Source of the DNA: Endothia cerciana
Taxonomy: Eukaryota; Ascomycota; Sordariomycetes; Diaporthales; Cryphonectriaceae
Assembly: GCA_026119935.1 (NCBI GenBank)
Contig: JALRMH010000021.1
Span: forward strand, 124,001 to 188,000
Reading direction: 5' to 3'
Length of the DNA: 64,000 bases
The translations under genes and the position numbers were made by a program. Under the pieces are notes generated by a model. It saw only the letters and a list, made by a program, of their open reading frames with translations, had not been told where the DNA came from and made no database searches. Below, one piece after another: positions 23,393-35,176 of the stretch; position 1 is the first letter of the stretch, and the number at the start of each line of letters is the position of its first letter.

Positions 23393-24655
23393 ATGGTCGG
23401 CCCGCCGCCTCTGACGGGCCTCAAGGTCCTTGAGCTCGCCGGTCTGGCTCCAGGTAAACCACGTCTCTCCCAGCCCGCGCAGCGCTAGGACCCGCGCTGA
23501 CACCGCCCACCAGGCCCCTTCGCCGGTCTCCTCCTCGCCGATGCAGGTGCTTCGGTGCTCCGCATTGACCGGCCCGGCACCACTCCAACGCCCGATGCCC
23601 TCACGCGGTACAAAACCTCCATCGCCGTCGACCTCAAAGCACCCTCAGGCCGCGCCCTCGTTCTCCGCCTCGCGCGCGAGGCCGACGTCCTCATCGAGCC
23701 ATTCCGGCCTGGCGTGATGGAGAAGCTCGGCCTCAGCCCCGAAACGCTGCTGAAGGAGAACCCTTGGCTAATCTACGCGCGCATGACGGGGTTCCGCCGT
23801 GATGGCCGGTATAAGGACATGGCGGGGCATGATATCAACTATCTCGCCGTGTCAGGCGTGTTGGGACTGCTGGGGAGGAAGGACCAGAAGCCAACGCCGC
23901 CAATAAACATACTTGGGGATTCTGCTGGAGGCGGTGCGACCTTGTTTCAAGGCATCCTCATGGCCCTGTTGGCAAAGGAGAGAACCGGAAGGGGCCAAGT
24001 CGTGGAGGCGAACATGGTGGACGGCGCGGGGTACCTCGCGACCTTTCCGCGGTTTGCGAAGAAGGCGCCCGCGGGCGATGGCCCGCGCGGGATGAACTTG
24101 CTCGACAGCGGGTGTCCGTTCTATGACACGTACGAGACGAGCGACGGCAGGTTCATGGCCGTCGGCGCGCTGGAGCCACAGTTCTACGCGACGTTGGTGC
24201 GTGGCTTGCAACTGGACGGGCAGGGCTGGGAGGAGAGGAGGATGGACCGCGCGTGTTGGGATGACATGCGACAGGCCTTCGAGAGGGTGTTCAGGAGCAG
24301 GGCCCGTGCTGAGTGGGAATCGGTGTTTGATGGGACTGATGCCTGCTGTACGCCAGTGCTAGAGTACGGGGAGCTCGAGGAGCAGAGACAGACGCGGGAG
24401 GGTGACCAGAGGCCTGCTGTCACGCTGAGGGAGACGCCGTGTCTCGCTGTTGATACCGGCGAAAAGGGCTCGAGCGGTGACGGGCCTAGCCGCGGCCAAG
24501 GACCTGGTGTCAAGGGGGATGGCTACGTGGGGAGGCTCATGACGCCGGGAGACAAGGGGGAGGAGACCTTGAGAATCTGGCTGGGGTGGGAGAGGGGGAG
24601 GCAGTTCGATGTTGAGAGTGGCGGCTTGGTGCTGAAGGGCCAGTCGAAGATATAA
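23393..24655 (+). CDS. alpha-methylacyl-CoA racemase (CaiB/BaiF family III CoA-transferase fold)
   Basis: Exons 23393-23453 and 23514-24655 give 400 residues. The fold and motifs match alpha-methylacyl-CoA racemases, which interconvert (2R)- and (2S)-methyl-branched acyl-CoAs before peroxisomal or mitochondrial beta-oxidation. Visible motifs are GLKVLELAGLAPGPFAG at the N terminus, GHDINYLAVSGVL and NILGDSAGGG. His126 and Asp156 fall at the same numbers as the catalytic residues of the Mycobacterium tuberculosis enzyme. The segment GRGQVVEANMVDGAGYL also fits the family. No obvious peroxisomal C-terminal SKL is present (ends GQSKI). A formyl-CoA-transferase function is less likely, given the GHD and GDSAGGG motifs. 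Confidence 0.9.
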
Positions 24656-26976
24656 TGATGCCTGAACAGCCTGTATATGGGTTGAGGGATCTCATGGAGG
24701 GCAGCCTTCGTTGTTTTGTGATATCCCTGTGGAGCAGTGTGATCCTTTCTACCCGTCCATTGCGAGATTCCTGGGCTATCCGCCATTCTATTCCGGCTAC
24801 CATCTATGTCCCGGCCTTTCGTTGTCGCCCACGTGTCGTCCCCCCGCCTATCATTTTAGGTGGCCCGGTCTATCCGTCGCTCTATACCTCAGGCCTCGTT
24901 GCAAATCCAACTGAGGGGGGGGGGGGGAAACAAGGTGTCAGCCACGGCGTCCTCAAAGCATAGCAGAAGGTCTCAGGATACTTTTCTTCCAGGTGAGCAC
25001 CTCATCTCGTGACCTGTCGTCCCCGGATCGTCACCCCAAGAACCCCGGCGATCAACCAGCCGGGCTCGGGGGCGGAGGCTTCGGCGGTCGTGGGGAGGGA
25101 GGCCTGCTCCGCGAGCCGCAGGCCATGGGGGAGCCTCGCGGTGAGGCGGACATCGCGGGGGCAGCGCGGTACCAGGACAAATGATATCGATCGACTCTGT
25201 GCCAGCGGAGGGGCCCGCACGTTGACGTCCCTGGAGCGATCGTCTGGCTCTTTGGGGGTGGGAGGTATATGACCAAGGGATAGAGATGGGGGGGGGGGGG
25301 TGTCCGAGGCTGTATACACATATCCCGAGAGCTTGGGGAGGGGAGCTCGGAGGAGAGAGCTCAGAGCTATACGTAGACGCGAGAAGAGGGTTCATCCCAC
25401 CGCTCCTCCTCCCTCATCACACACCCGCATGCTCGCCCGCCCGCTGCCGTGTAGAAGCAACACGGCCTTCCCAAATCATAACAAAAAAAACAAAAAACAA
25501 AAAAAAAAAACACGACGCCAGAGAATACCGGTGGAACCACACCCGGCCGGGAGGCCAGGGGGCCCAATCACAGCCGCGTCCCACCCCCTCGAGCTATCTC
25601 TTGCCCGCCAAACCTTGCCCTACCATCACACGAACTATCGGGGGGTTCCCCTCCCTCGGTGCCTGTGCACGGAACCTTGGGGTGATCTGGCAGGTTGTGC
25701 GTGCGTGCGTGCGTGCGTGCGTGTGTGTCACTGCGGCTTGCACTGAACAGATCCGGGAGGGGAGGTGAGGGGGGGTTGGTTTCCTGCACAGGGAGAAGGG
25801 GGGGGGGGCAAGAATTACCTATCTCTTGTGCACCCATACCATATTTTTGTTGGTGGGTTTTTTTGTTTTTTTTTGTTGACAAACTTGCTTTGCCCGCAAG
25901 AAGAAAGAAAAGGCTTGCCCAATGCTGCCCGCCCCCGGGGCATGATCCCGCGATGTTGTGAAAAGGGGCCGGCCGTCTCTGTCTCTGCCTCTCCTCCTCC
26001 CTCCCCCCCCCCCCCTCTTCCCCCCTGCACGCAATGGCCACTCCACACCGCATGTGGGTTCTTGCGGTGAGAGACATTCGCGGAACGACGGGACCAATCT
26101 CTGATTGCGGCTCTGCCGGGAGGTCGCAACGCAGGTTGAGCGGTCATGCAACCTCTCCCTGGTTCGTCTGCATTGCTTCTCCTGACCGGATGGCTGTCCC
26201 GAGATGGCGCTGGCTAGGGGGCGGGGGGAGGCGAGGGGAGAGAGAGATCTTTGATCCCAGTCTAGAATCTTGTTCTTAGTCTATTGGGCCCCTTGGACCG
26301 CATACTGTATCCCGCAAGCGACACCATGTACCAGTACTGAAGTGGGTGAACGACATGGTGAGACCACGAGGCAGAGGACTTTACAGAAACTGATGACTGA
26401 CAGCGTGGGAATTTCCCGTCAGAAGATATCCTGCTCATTAGTGTGTAAAAGCTACGGCTCGTTCCATCAGCCTCGATTCCATGAGCACTGATGGCGAGAG
26501 CCCAATAGCACAAATCAGGGGGGACAGACGTGACAGATGTGATGTACTTCTTGTCTTCCATTCCCCTCAAGTATAATGGTATCGAAAGGAGACGCAAGAT
26601 GCGAATCAAAAGCCACCTTGTCTCCTCGCTCTCCCCTCCTTCCTGGGCAGCCCCAGGGAAAAACACGACAGTCTATCTACACATGCAATCCAGACTAACT
26701 ATCCGCAAAGCAGAAGCACCTCGCCCAATTCTACCATGCCAATATCATCTCAATCTTCGTACGTGGTGGGGGTGTCTTATGTCCAGTCGTCAACGCGTCG
26801 TCAATGTCGTGGCAGTTAGCCTCATGGGACTGACGGCCGCCTTGCCATGGGCCTCCTACCGCTTGTTTGCTTAAGTAATTGGTCAGGGTCATTATCGGTC
26901 GCCTTGCCATTCTGCAGGTTTGCCACGCGGCCCGGTTGGTTGTCAAATGTGAGGCGGAACAATTAGTCCGCCCAAA
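24656..26976. other. long spacer between convergent genes, low complexity
   Basis: 2.3 kb between the racemase and VPS1 3' ends, long for a convergent pair. It contains homopolymer tracts G13 at 24915-24927, G13 at 25288-25300, G11 at 25798-25808 and C13 at 26003-26015. An A-rich stretch is at about 25480-25511 and a (GTGC)6(GT)4 repeat at 25697-25728. C/T-rich stretches look like untranslated leader, but no conserved reading frame was found. Confidence 0.5.
25697..25728. repeat. (GTGC)6(GT)4 microsatellite
   Basis: Six GTGC units followed by four GT units in the convergent spacer. Confidence 0.85.
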
Positions 26977-29559
26977 CTACTGGACCTGGCTAACTATCTC
27001 GGAGGCCCGCGACAGCGACTCGACCATCTGCTGGCACTCCTTCCTCCGGCGAATCGTGTAGTCGCTCTCCTTGAGGAGTTCGTCCATCTCGCTTTGGCGG
27101 TACATGTTCGCCATGAGCTCCGGCTGCATCGTATCCTTTGTGAATCTATCCAAGTCTGTGTTAGCAGAGACTGTCCAGTTCCCAGCGCAGAATTATAAGT
27201 AGTTAGTTGTACATACTGCACGAGGGTCAGCATGATAGCCTTGGGAACCATATCGATCATGGTCCTCTTGACAATGTTGAAGTACGAGGAGATCAGCAAT
27301 TTTATGACCTCAACCTCCATCGCCTCTCGGTCGGACAGGGTCCCGGAAGCCTTCAGTGACGGTGGTGGGGGCTCCATTGCCGCCGCCTTCTTCTTATTCT
27401 TGGCCGCGAAGAAGCTGCCAAAGAACCCACTGCCCTCATTGTTAAGGTTGCTGTCGGTCAGGCTCGGGCTAGCTGCGCGGACAGGAGTCGAGGACAGAGG
27501 CTTGCCGGTCTTGGGATCGACTGGCACAGGCTTCGGGCTGTGGCGCTCATTGACTATAGCCATGGCACGGTGGCCGTTGAGGAAATCAGGATGGCCAGTG
27601 TTGATGTAGCAGACCTCCATGGACACCAAATCCTTGACCAACTTGTTCGTTGGCTCCATAGCCTTCTTAAAGAAGCCGATCACGGTCGCATGCATCTTCT
27701 CCTTGAGCGTTGGGTAGCGGCGGTAGAGCTGCTTGGTGAGCAGTTGCGTAAGGATGCGGACGAGCTCGTCGTACACCAGAGAAACACACTTCAAGCTTGG
27801 CTCCTCCAGCCGCTTGATCTGCTGCTTGACGATCACCTCAAAAGCGGTGGTGCCGACGAAGAGCGCTGGAGAGGGACCCGAGGCATTGTAAAGATATGTG
27901 CGGATTTGCTCGTCCTTAACCTGGTCGAAGGGGTCAATGGCCTTGACACCATTGGAGTAAAGCTCGTGAAAGACGAAGCTGATACGCGCTCCACCGGAAA
28001 GCTCTGTGCTGGAGAGCTCGTTGTTGTTGCCGTCCAAGACCGTGCGCCACTCGCTTGTAAACTCCATGATGATGTTCATGACAATGTTGGCGCTGTTGCC
28101 AAGCAACGAGGGTCCCAGACTCTCCAACTCCTGAGTGTACTTCTGCAGGGAACTTGCAATCCTGGCCTTGATGTCGGGCAGGGTCTGCTTGATGTGCATC
28201 ATCAAAATCAGGTTGAGCTTGCGTGCCAGGTAGGGCGTACCGCAGTACGAGCTCTTGTTGCGATAGGCCTTGTGGTTGTCAAAGAACGCACGTTCTGCCT
28301 CCAGCGAGGCGTTGATGGGCTTCTTGTTGTCAATGTCCCTCTGACCTCGGTTCACGACGGGCACGTATCCCATCCGCAGGGGGATGATGCGGCCCGCCAA
28401 GATGTCCACCACGTCGGTTCCCTCGTCCATCAAGTCGACCTTTGTCAAGACACCAATCGTCCTCTGGCCCTCGGGGTCGACCTCGCGTGCCAGTTTCAGA
28501 CCATCGGAGTTTGCCAGATCGATATTCGCCGCAGTCACAGCCAAGATGATAGCGTTGGATTTGGTGATATACTTCAGGATCATGTCCTTGATCTGCCTCT
28601 CTATATCGCGCGGCTGGTCTCCGACCGGCACGCGGGTCAGACCGGGCAGATCGACGAGGGTCAAAGTGAGGACATTCGGGGAGTATATGCGCAGATTGAT
28701 GGGAGCGGGAGAGATGCCGGCGTTCCGGCCGACCTTGGCCTCGGTCTCCCTGCTGATCTCATCCCGTATCTTGTTGAAGTCGTAGAACTTCTGCCCCGGG
28801 ATGTGAAGAAACTCGCCCCACTCGTCGACATTCGCAGCCTTGTCGGTGCTGTTCTCGATGGCTTCGCTCGTGCCGTTGGTCTCTCCGGTGGCGGTCCGGT
28901 TGATCAGCTGCAGGACGAGGGGCCGTCTGGTCACGATGCCCGAGCCTCGAGGTAGGCTAGAACACGTTAGCATCCCCTCCCTGACCCTGACCTGACCGCG
29001 CTGTGCTCGAACATGAGGGGGTCGAAGCCTTGACGTACAAATCTCTGCCCACGATGTTCTCCAGCACCGAACTCTTTCCGCTAGACTGACTGCCGACGAC
29101 GACGATTTGAGGAAGGTCGATCGGGTTGTTGACGCCCACAGTTGTGAAGACATCTTGCAGTTTGTTCACGAGCCTGATTTTTGATAGCATTAGCTCTGCG
29201 TCCTGGACGGCATCCTCCTCGCTGGGGGCTGAAGGCGTGGTCTCGTGTGATGGCGGAGCGCTGTCCCGGCCTATGGGTGAAGGAGGTTGGGCGTCGTCCT
29301 TGTCAGGGGGCGTCGCAGTCGCAACAGCACCCCCAGGCTCGAACGTGACCCTACCCTCAGACGCGACTGAACCCCTTCTGACCGGAGAAGGACTCTGTCT
29401 TCTGCCAGCGAGAAACTTCTGCCAAGCCATTGTTTTGGTCGACCGTGGCTAGTTATGGTGCTGTGGATGGTTTCTGCGCAACAAGGGGGGAGGGGGGACG
29501 TACGTGATAAGGGCAGGATCAGAGATGCCACCCGGCTGAGCAAAGCTGCCAGAAGACAT
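26977..29559 (-). CDS. VPS1: dynamin-related GTPase VPS1
   Basis: Large GTPase for vacuolar sorting, endosomal and peroxisomal membrane scission. Exons on the minus strand (29559-29504, 29173-29039, 28956-27217, 27145-26977) give 699 residues. P-loop GSQSSGKSS is at 46-54. Dynamin switch and base motifs LVDLPGLTRVPVGDQPRDIE and LTKVDLMDEGTD follow. The middle domain carries the VPS1-type stretch TSEWRTVLDGNNNELSSTEL. A variable insert contains FFGSFFAAKNKKK, and the GED ends EIVSQVQ. These segments separate it from the mitochondrial dynamin DNM1. Intron 1 is unusually long (330 nt, GTACGT donor) and holds an alternative in-frame start at 29430, listed separately. No PH domain is present, as expected. 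Confidence 0.93.
29174..29430 (-). other. VPS1: alternative in-frame first exon of VPS1 within intron 1
   Basis: From the ATG at 29430 the frame runs open without a stop through the 3' end of intron 1 and into exon 2 in the VPS1 frame. It would add about 86 residues rich in Ser/Pro/acidic residues (begins MAWQKFLAGRRQSPSPVRRG) in place of the usual 19-residue start. The start context CAAAACAATGGCT matches the fungal Kozak consensus. An in-frame TAG lies seven codons upstream, so the ATG is the true limit of the frame. An internal promoter or a retained 3' part of intron 1 would be needed. This is inference from frame and context only. Confidence 0.4.
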
Positions 29560-31011
29560 GGTTGATGATAACGGCGTACTGGGTCGACCGCGACAATGGT
29601 GAGCGTGGCTGAGGTTGACGTGACGTTGTTGGGGGGAGGTCAGGTCAGAGGTGGTGCATTCACGGGTTGCGTTGGAAAGCTGTCAGCGTTTCAAGGGCGG
29701 GGGAGGGGCCTCTCTTGAGCTCGCGTGTCACTGTCAGATGCAGTTATATTCTTCCAGGGTGTCAAGAAGTACGAAGAGGCGTGTGTGGTGAGCAGGATGA
29801 TCAACAGAGTCGTTGCAGTGAGGAGTTGTTGAGCTGAAGCTGGAATTCAGGGTGCAAACGGGCGGTCACAAGTTGCAGTTGGTCTACTAGCGACGTTGAC
29901 GTACGACCCTAACTGTAAACTGCCTCAGAGCTGCCGGGGGATTGGGCATGGATAAATCTGGGCCCGCTGGACTGCTCTGCAAGCCACTGTGGCTGGTGCC
30001 TTACCTAACCCGACAAGGGCGTAACTTATGCGTACAGCACAGTACATAGCACTTCTGACTCACGACCTCGCCAAAGGCGTCTTCAACCGCCCCCACCGTC
30101 AGACGGCCTCGTCAGAGGCGACGCACGCAACGGCCGCCATACACATCTTTATTATTAGGTATCTCATCACCCCGGAAGAAGCCGGTCGGCCTGATGGGAC
30201 GAGCGGAGCTCTTCCTAGGTTTGTAGTGGCCTACTCGCCCGAGGACTGCGGCCAGTGGCCATCGTGTTTGTCTCTCTAGAAGGTAATGGCCGGGCTTCGA
30301 GTTCCAAGTCTTGCTTTAGTGATAAGCGTGTGATGTCTTGGTATCTTCTGTCCATGTCTTGATGGCGAAGTCACGGGCCGTAGCAGAGGGCAACGCATGT
30401 GTGGTTTCCGGGTCGAGGACAATCTCTCTCGAAATGGTTCGAGGACTGTCGAGCTCGTCTGTCCTCTGCTAGCCTCTATTTCTGCCAGCGCGTATTCCAA
30501 GTGGTGAATACCACCTACCGGCCAGACCGCCGCCACTATCACATCCCCGACTCCCCACTTGAAGGGTGAAAAATGCCAGCCATTCTTTCTGGAGGGGAAC
30601 TTGCCCGTCAGGAGGGGGAAGGGGGGTGGGAGAAGTAAATCATGATTCCTCAGACCCTCGTACTCCGGTATGTGTTTGCCCGTCCGCGTTCCAAGCGCCA
30701 GAGCCGGTGCGAGTATGTGTCATTGATTTTATGCTGTTTACCAGTTCATTACAAGAACCAAAGACCGGCATTACGCCATGTTGGTGTTTCATCGGTGATA
30801 CTTCTTCGTCTTCGGGGTCAGTGCGACGTGTCATTTACAGCATTTGGGGCGGCCTTCTTGACATGAGGCGCCGAACTGTATTCCCGGGGCGGGGCGGGAC
30901 TGCCGGGACCACCACGTTCATGCCCATAGCCGATGGGTTGAAGTCATCGAGTTGAACAAGCTCAGGAACCCCGATGCGCCGAATGCGATCCGAAATAGCT
31001 GCGAAGGCCTC
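29560..31011. promoter_or_regulatory. VPS1 upstream region and GID7 3' region
   Basis: 1.45 kb containing the VPS1 promoter (both genes on the minus strand). No conserved reading frame or RNA gene was seen. Confidence 0.45.
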
Positions 31012-33847
31012 CTAGTCATCGCTTCTTCGTCTTGAGCTGCGGCGCAGATTCGATGTAAAATTTTGCTTGCGGGTCTTGTTTGACCACCTGTACATTTCAT
31101 TTCCATCAGAGACGGGGACCACCGCCGTTAAAGCCGGGCAACGCAACCCACAGTTTGATCTTGGCATCATCTCCGGCGGATGCCCACAGACATGGATCGG
31201 TTGGACTCCAATCTACAGCATTGCATCGGGGCCGGTGAGCGTCGAGCCTTTCCACAAGATGGCCGCTGGGCATGTGCCAGATGAAGACGGCGCCATCTAT
31301 GGCAATCAGTCCGATGTTACTATGACCAATGTGACAGGGGCCTAGCAGAACGTGCTCACCTTCGGAGCCGCTGATAACGAAGCTCTCGTTCGCACCGCCA
31401 AGATCACTCCTGATGGTGTAGTCACCGCCGAGGTGGCCCGTGTACTTCTGCACCGTCCCCCTAGTGCCGATATTGATGAGCTGGGCCACGGCGTCTTCTT
31501 TGTTGACCAGGAGGTATTTCGAATCCCTCGAGACGCGTATCGAAGTTCCACGGCACGATAGGTCCAAATCATACCTCAACTCCCTGGTTTGGCAGTCATA
31601 GACGTGCAAGGAGTGCTGGTCATCTGCGGCAACCAACCAGCGACCGTCCGGAGAGATTGCCAGGTCGCCGACTCGGAACTTTTTCGTCCACGTGTACAGC
31701 TGCTCACCTTTGGTGCTCCACGTGCATATCGCGTGGGCCTTGTCAAAGCTCCCCAGGATGAAGGACGAGCCGTCAGGAGCCCACACGCAGCTGCTGACTG
31801 GTTCGCTTAGCCTCTTGGTTCGCTGAACGAGAGTCCCAGTCTGCGTATGGCTGTCAGCCTCCTTGCTCGAGTTTTGCCCCCCGGGGGTGGGGGAGGGGGA
31901 TAAGCTTGATGTTTTCTGACCTTCAAATCCCATATACTAGCACACTTATCCCTCTCGCATGCCACCAGCATACTGTCATCCGGGCTCCACGCAAGATCAC
32001 CGACGCCCTCGTCCATGGGCTCCTCTCCTCTCGGTTCCCTATGATCGTGACCGAGCTTGAACATGAGGTCGAATGTGGTCATGTCCCAAATATAGATGTG
32101 CTTATCGGCACCACAGCTGGCCAATCGCTTGCCATCATTCGAGAAACGGATCTGCCAAACCTCACCGGGTTGGTCCAGCTCGTGTAAAGGTTGATTTGGG
32201 AAGAGGCTTGGATCACAGGCGTGGTCCGAGTACAACGACGGCGAGGATGCATCGGTATGCCACTTGCAGGAGTCTATCTGTCTGTCTTTGACTTGTTGCA
32301 AAAGTACTGCCAGTCGATGCTCGGGGAGCATGACGGAAGGCGATATGCATTCTGGTTTCAAAGATTAGCAATCTCGACCCGACGTGCCCGGCAGTGACGG
32401 GACCCGGGGTTTTCAACGTACTCGAGAGGCTTGAAAGTAAATGGTGTCTGGATTGGCCGCGGGCGCCGTCCCACTCCGCCTTTGCCTTGACGTCTTCTGC
32501 AGACTGGCACATGAGAAGCGAGGAGAGGAAGTGCAGCTTTTGGGCGTCCTGATCCAGCGGGGTCAACTCAGTCCGCAGTACGGAGAGGGCCTGCCTGTGA
32601 TCCCTGAGCTCCAGAAGCTCGAGGTATTTCTGTTGCCGTATGCAGAACCTCATGGCGTCGCGGTCAGATCCTTCCATCAGGACCAGGCCGTTACCGGACC
32701 TATCCTGAGAATCCGTGGCAAGAGCAGCGCCAAAGAGGAACTGCTCCGCCTCCGTCCAGTAGCCATTGATCACTGCGGACCTGAAGGCCGCGACCGTTGG
32801 GCTCTCCAACTCATACCCGCTGTCCTTGCTGACACTCTGGGCCGCCGAGTGGTATCCCATATCAGTGAGAGCTTGGATCAGGATGCGTGTGACCTCTTCT
32901 CGATTGTGGCCGAAGTAGGGAGTGGTAGGGGCGACTTCGGGGGACTGTTGTTTGCCATTCTGCAGGGACGAGCCATTCACGGAGGAGGTCGAGGCCTTGT
33001 GTGTTCCATTAGTTGCCACGCCCTGGAAGGATCGCTGTGGTGCCCGCGAGTCCCTGTTGAGCCCTCTAGATGTTCCGTTTGAACTTGCCTCTCCATCTCC
33101 TTCAGCTGACATTCTGCCTCTGCGCCTACGTTTAGGTCTCCGCGGGTCACTCGAGAAGTCGGCTGCGGGAGAGCTCGAGGAGCCCTGTACTGATTGCTCT
33201 TGGTCCTCCTCAAAGCTTGCCCGCTGCCTTCGTCCGAGCAGCTGACGAGGAACAACCGCGGAGGTGATCGACGAGGTTCCTCGGATCGTGCCCGTTTGAT
33301 CTCGGGTCGGATCCGGCGGACTCGTTTCGTTGTCTTGGTCGTCACCGCCGTCGGTGTTGTTATGCTGCTGCTGCTGCTGCTGCCGCGGCTGGTGGGCAGC
33401 AACGGCTGGGGGGTCGGACGGGGCAGAGAGGACAGTGCTGGAAGAAGGGCGAGGGGTCTGCGAGATGGATGGGTCGTCGGGGATGGGTTGGGTGAACACG
33501 GGGGGCGTGACCGAACGGCGAGTTCGTTCCGCCACGGCGTCTACTGCGGGAGGACCTATCTCCCGCTTGTGACCACGACCGCCCTGATGGCGGCAGGATG
33601 ATGGGAAGGTGGTGGTTACGGATCTGGTGGAGTTGTTCCTTGTCGGCGAGCGAGAGGGCTGCTTGTCAGATGGACAAGAGGCCAGCTGTGGTGTTGGGTG
33701 GCGTCGCAGGTTGGGACGGGTATCGACTCGTCGTGATATGAGTGAGGTCCGTGTGGAGGGGGCCAAGAGGGTGGATGTGAGGTCGCCGTGGAGGATGCCG
33801 TCATTCGCAGCTCGCCAGGGGTTGGCCCTTGTTGGCACCTGGGGCAA
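31012..33847 (-). CDS. GID7: GID7/WDR26-type LisH-CTLH-WD40 subunit of the GID/CTLH ubiquitin ligase
   Basis: Exons on the minus strand (33847-32422, 32351-31921, 31840-31360, 31296-31152, 31087-31012) give 852 residues from the first ATG. Residues 1-310 are disordered and Ser/Pro/Gln-rich, with a poly-Gln run from a CTG/CAG tract near 33364-33381 and an RPKRRRRGRM basic patch. A LisH motif (EEVTRILIQALTDMGYHSAA) starts near 312 and a CTLH region follows to about 420. Seven WD40 repeats come next (for example RLASCGADKHIYIWD, MLVACERDKCASIWD, FVISGSEDGAVFIWH). The last exon restores the family C terminus KLWSNKTR. In yeast this complex degrades gluconeogenic enzymes. The start is uncertain: the methionine at the basic patch is an alternative. 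Confidence 0.88.
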
Positions 33848-35176
33848 GAGACCTCCCTGGCTGCCGCGGCCGCTGGAGGATCACAGCAAACAGTGCTCTG
33901 GGATGCAGCTTGATAGGCTCGCGGGTCTCGGGCTCCTGTCAAGACCATGCAGGCCCTAGAGGGAGTCGTAGGCAACAAGGACGACACGCGTTCTTTCTTC
34001 TTCTTCTTCTGCTTCTTCTTCTGCTTCTTTACTTCTTTTTTTCTTTCTTGGGGAAACAACTGAACAGCCTCTGGGACGTGGAGTGATGATCCTGGTCAAG
34101 GCTGAGGTCAGGGCGATCGAGAAGGTCGGAAGTCAAACAACCAGAGTCTGGACAGAGGCGGGAGAAATCCCGCCGGCGGGTTCAGAGGGCCTGGAGAGCA
34201 AGTGGGGCACTGCCAGTAAGGGCGGCTACAGGACTAGCCTTACCCGAACAGAGGGGAGGTGGGGTCCAGTAATCCTCATCGTTATCTCCCACTCGAGCAT
34301 GTAATATGTGCTCGTCGTGCTCATGGTTGACTTCTCACGTGTCCAACCGTGAAGGGTATTTATTTATATACCAGTCACACTCGCAACTCCTAGACGCCAG
34401 CACAAGGTGAACGTGCTCAAGAGGTGACTTTTTTCCCCTCTTTCTCCCTCCCACCCCCTCTTCTTGGCAATCCAAACAACTATGACCCAAACCACATGTC
34501 AGGCTCTTCTTATATTGCAAGTCAAAACGACTTCAATACTGCACCCCCCGACCACGGCACAAGCCACCAATACTCGCATTCCCCAGTTTGCCAAGTGCTG
34601 CCTGCCTGGCTTCCCCGCTCCAAAAGCAATCCAGAAAGACGCGTCTGTCCAGACCGATCTAACAGGCCGGGACATTCCAGCCAGAGAAGGCTGGCTAGCG
34701 GCAAAGTGATGGGGTTGGCGCGCTAGAGTTACAGGCAGGACGCCATCTGCTGGGTGCTATGCTGGAAGCGTCAGAAGCATGAAATTGACTCTCTTGAGCC
34801 TGTCTCAGGTCGCCGGGTTTTTTTTGTACCATGCATGATTCGCCCTCTTGAACCCCGAGGGCAGCACAGTAGCATTGCTGAGCTGTTCAGAGACGTTTGA
34901 GCCTTACCCCCTCCTCGCCCATCTCCACGGCGATCAGAAGCGCGCCCGGCCATCACCTGCCGAGATCCCAAACCCACACTTACGCAACGACTTACCTTCC
35001 TGCCTTGAGATGCCATACGGCTTCCTCTCGCGGGCATTTCCATCTGTTCTCGTACCAATTGCCTGTCCCTTTCACACTCGTGCTTTGACCTGTCCGGTCG
35101 ACCCCCCCGGAGCCCCAATCTTGTCAGCCAAGTACAGAGGCCGAACCCACATAGATAGACTCCAACGTACGGTTCA
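33848..35176. promoter_or_regulatory. divergent GID7/NDR kinase intergenic region
   Basis: 1.3 kb between divergent starts. A pyrimidine-rich TTC-type stretch lies at about 33991-34051, just upstream of GID7. No conserved reading frame was seen, and no exon encoding the Gln-rich N-terminal extension typical of COT1 was found. Confidence 0.5.

Noticed and set aside
25286..25768. Open frames of 140-170 codons in the racemase/VPS1 spacer
   Set aside because: Produced by low-complexity sequence and homopolymers, without recognisable domains or splice structure.
27540..28955. 471-codon open frame antisense to VPS1
   Set aside because: It is a mirror of the strongly biased codons of VPS1; no family motif, and VPS1 itself is certain.
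33364..33381. CTG/CAG triplet run as an expandable repeat locus
   Set aside because: It is a short in-frame glutamine run in the disordered N terminus of GID7, ordinary for such proteins.
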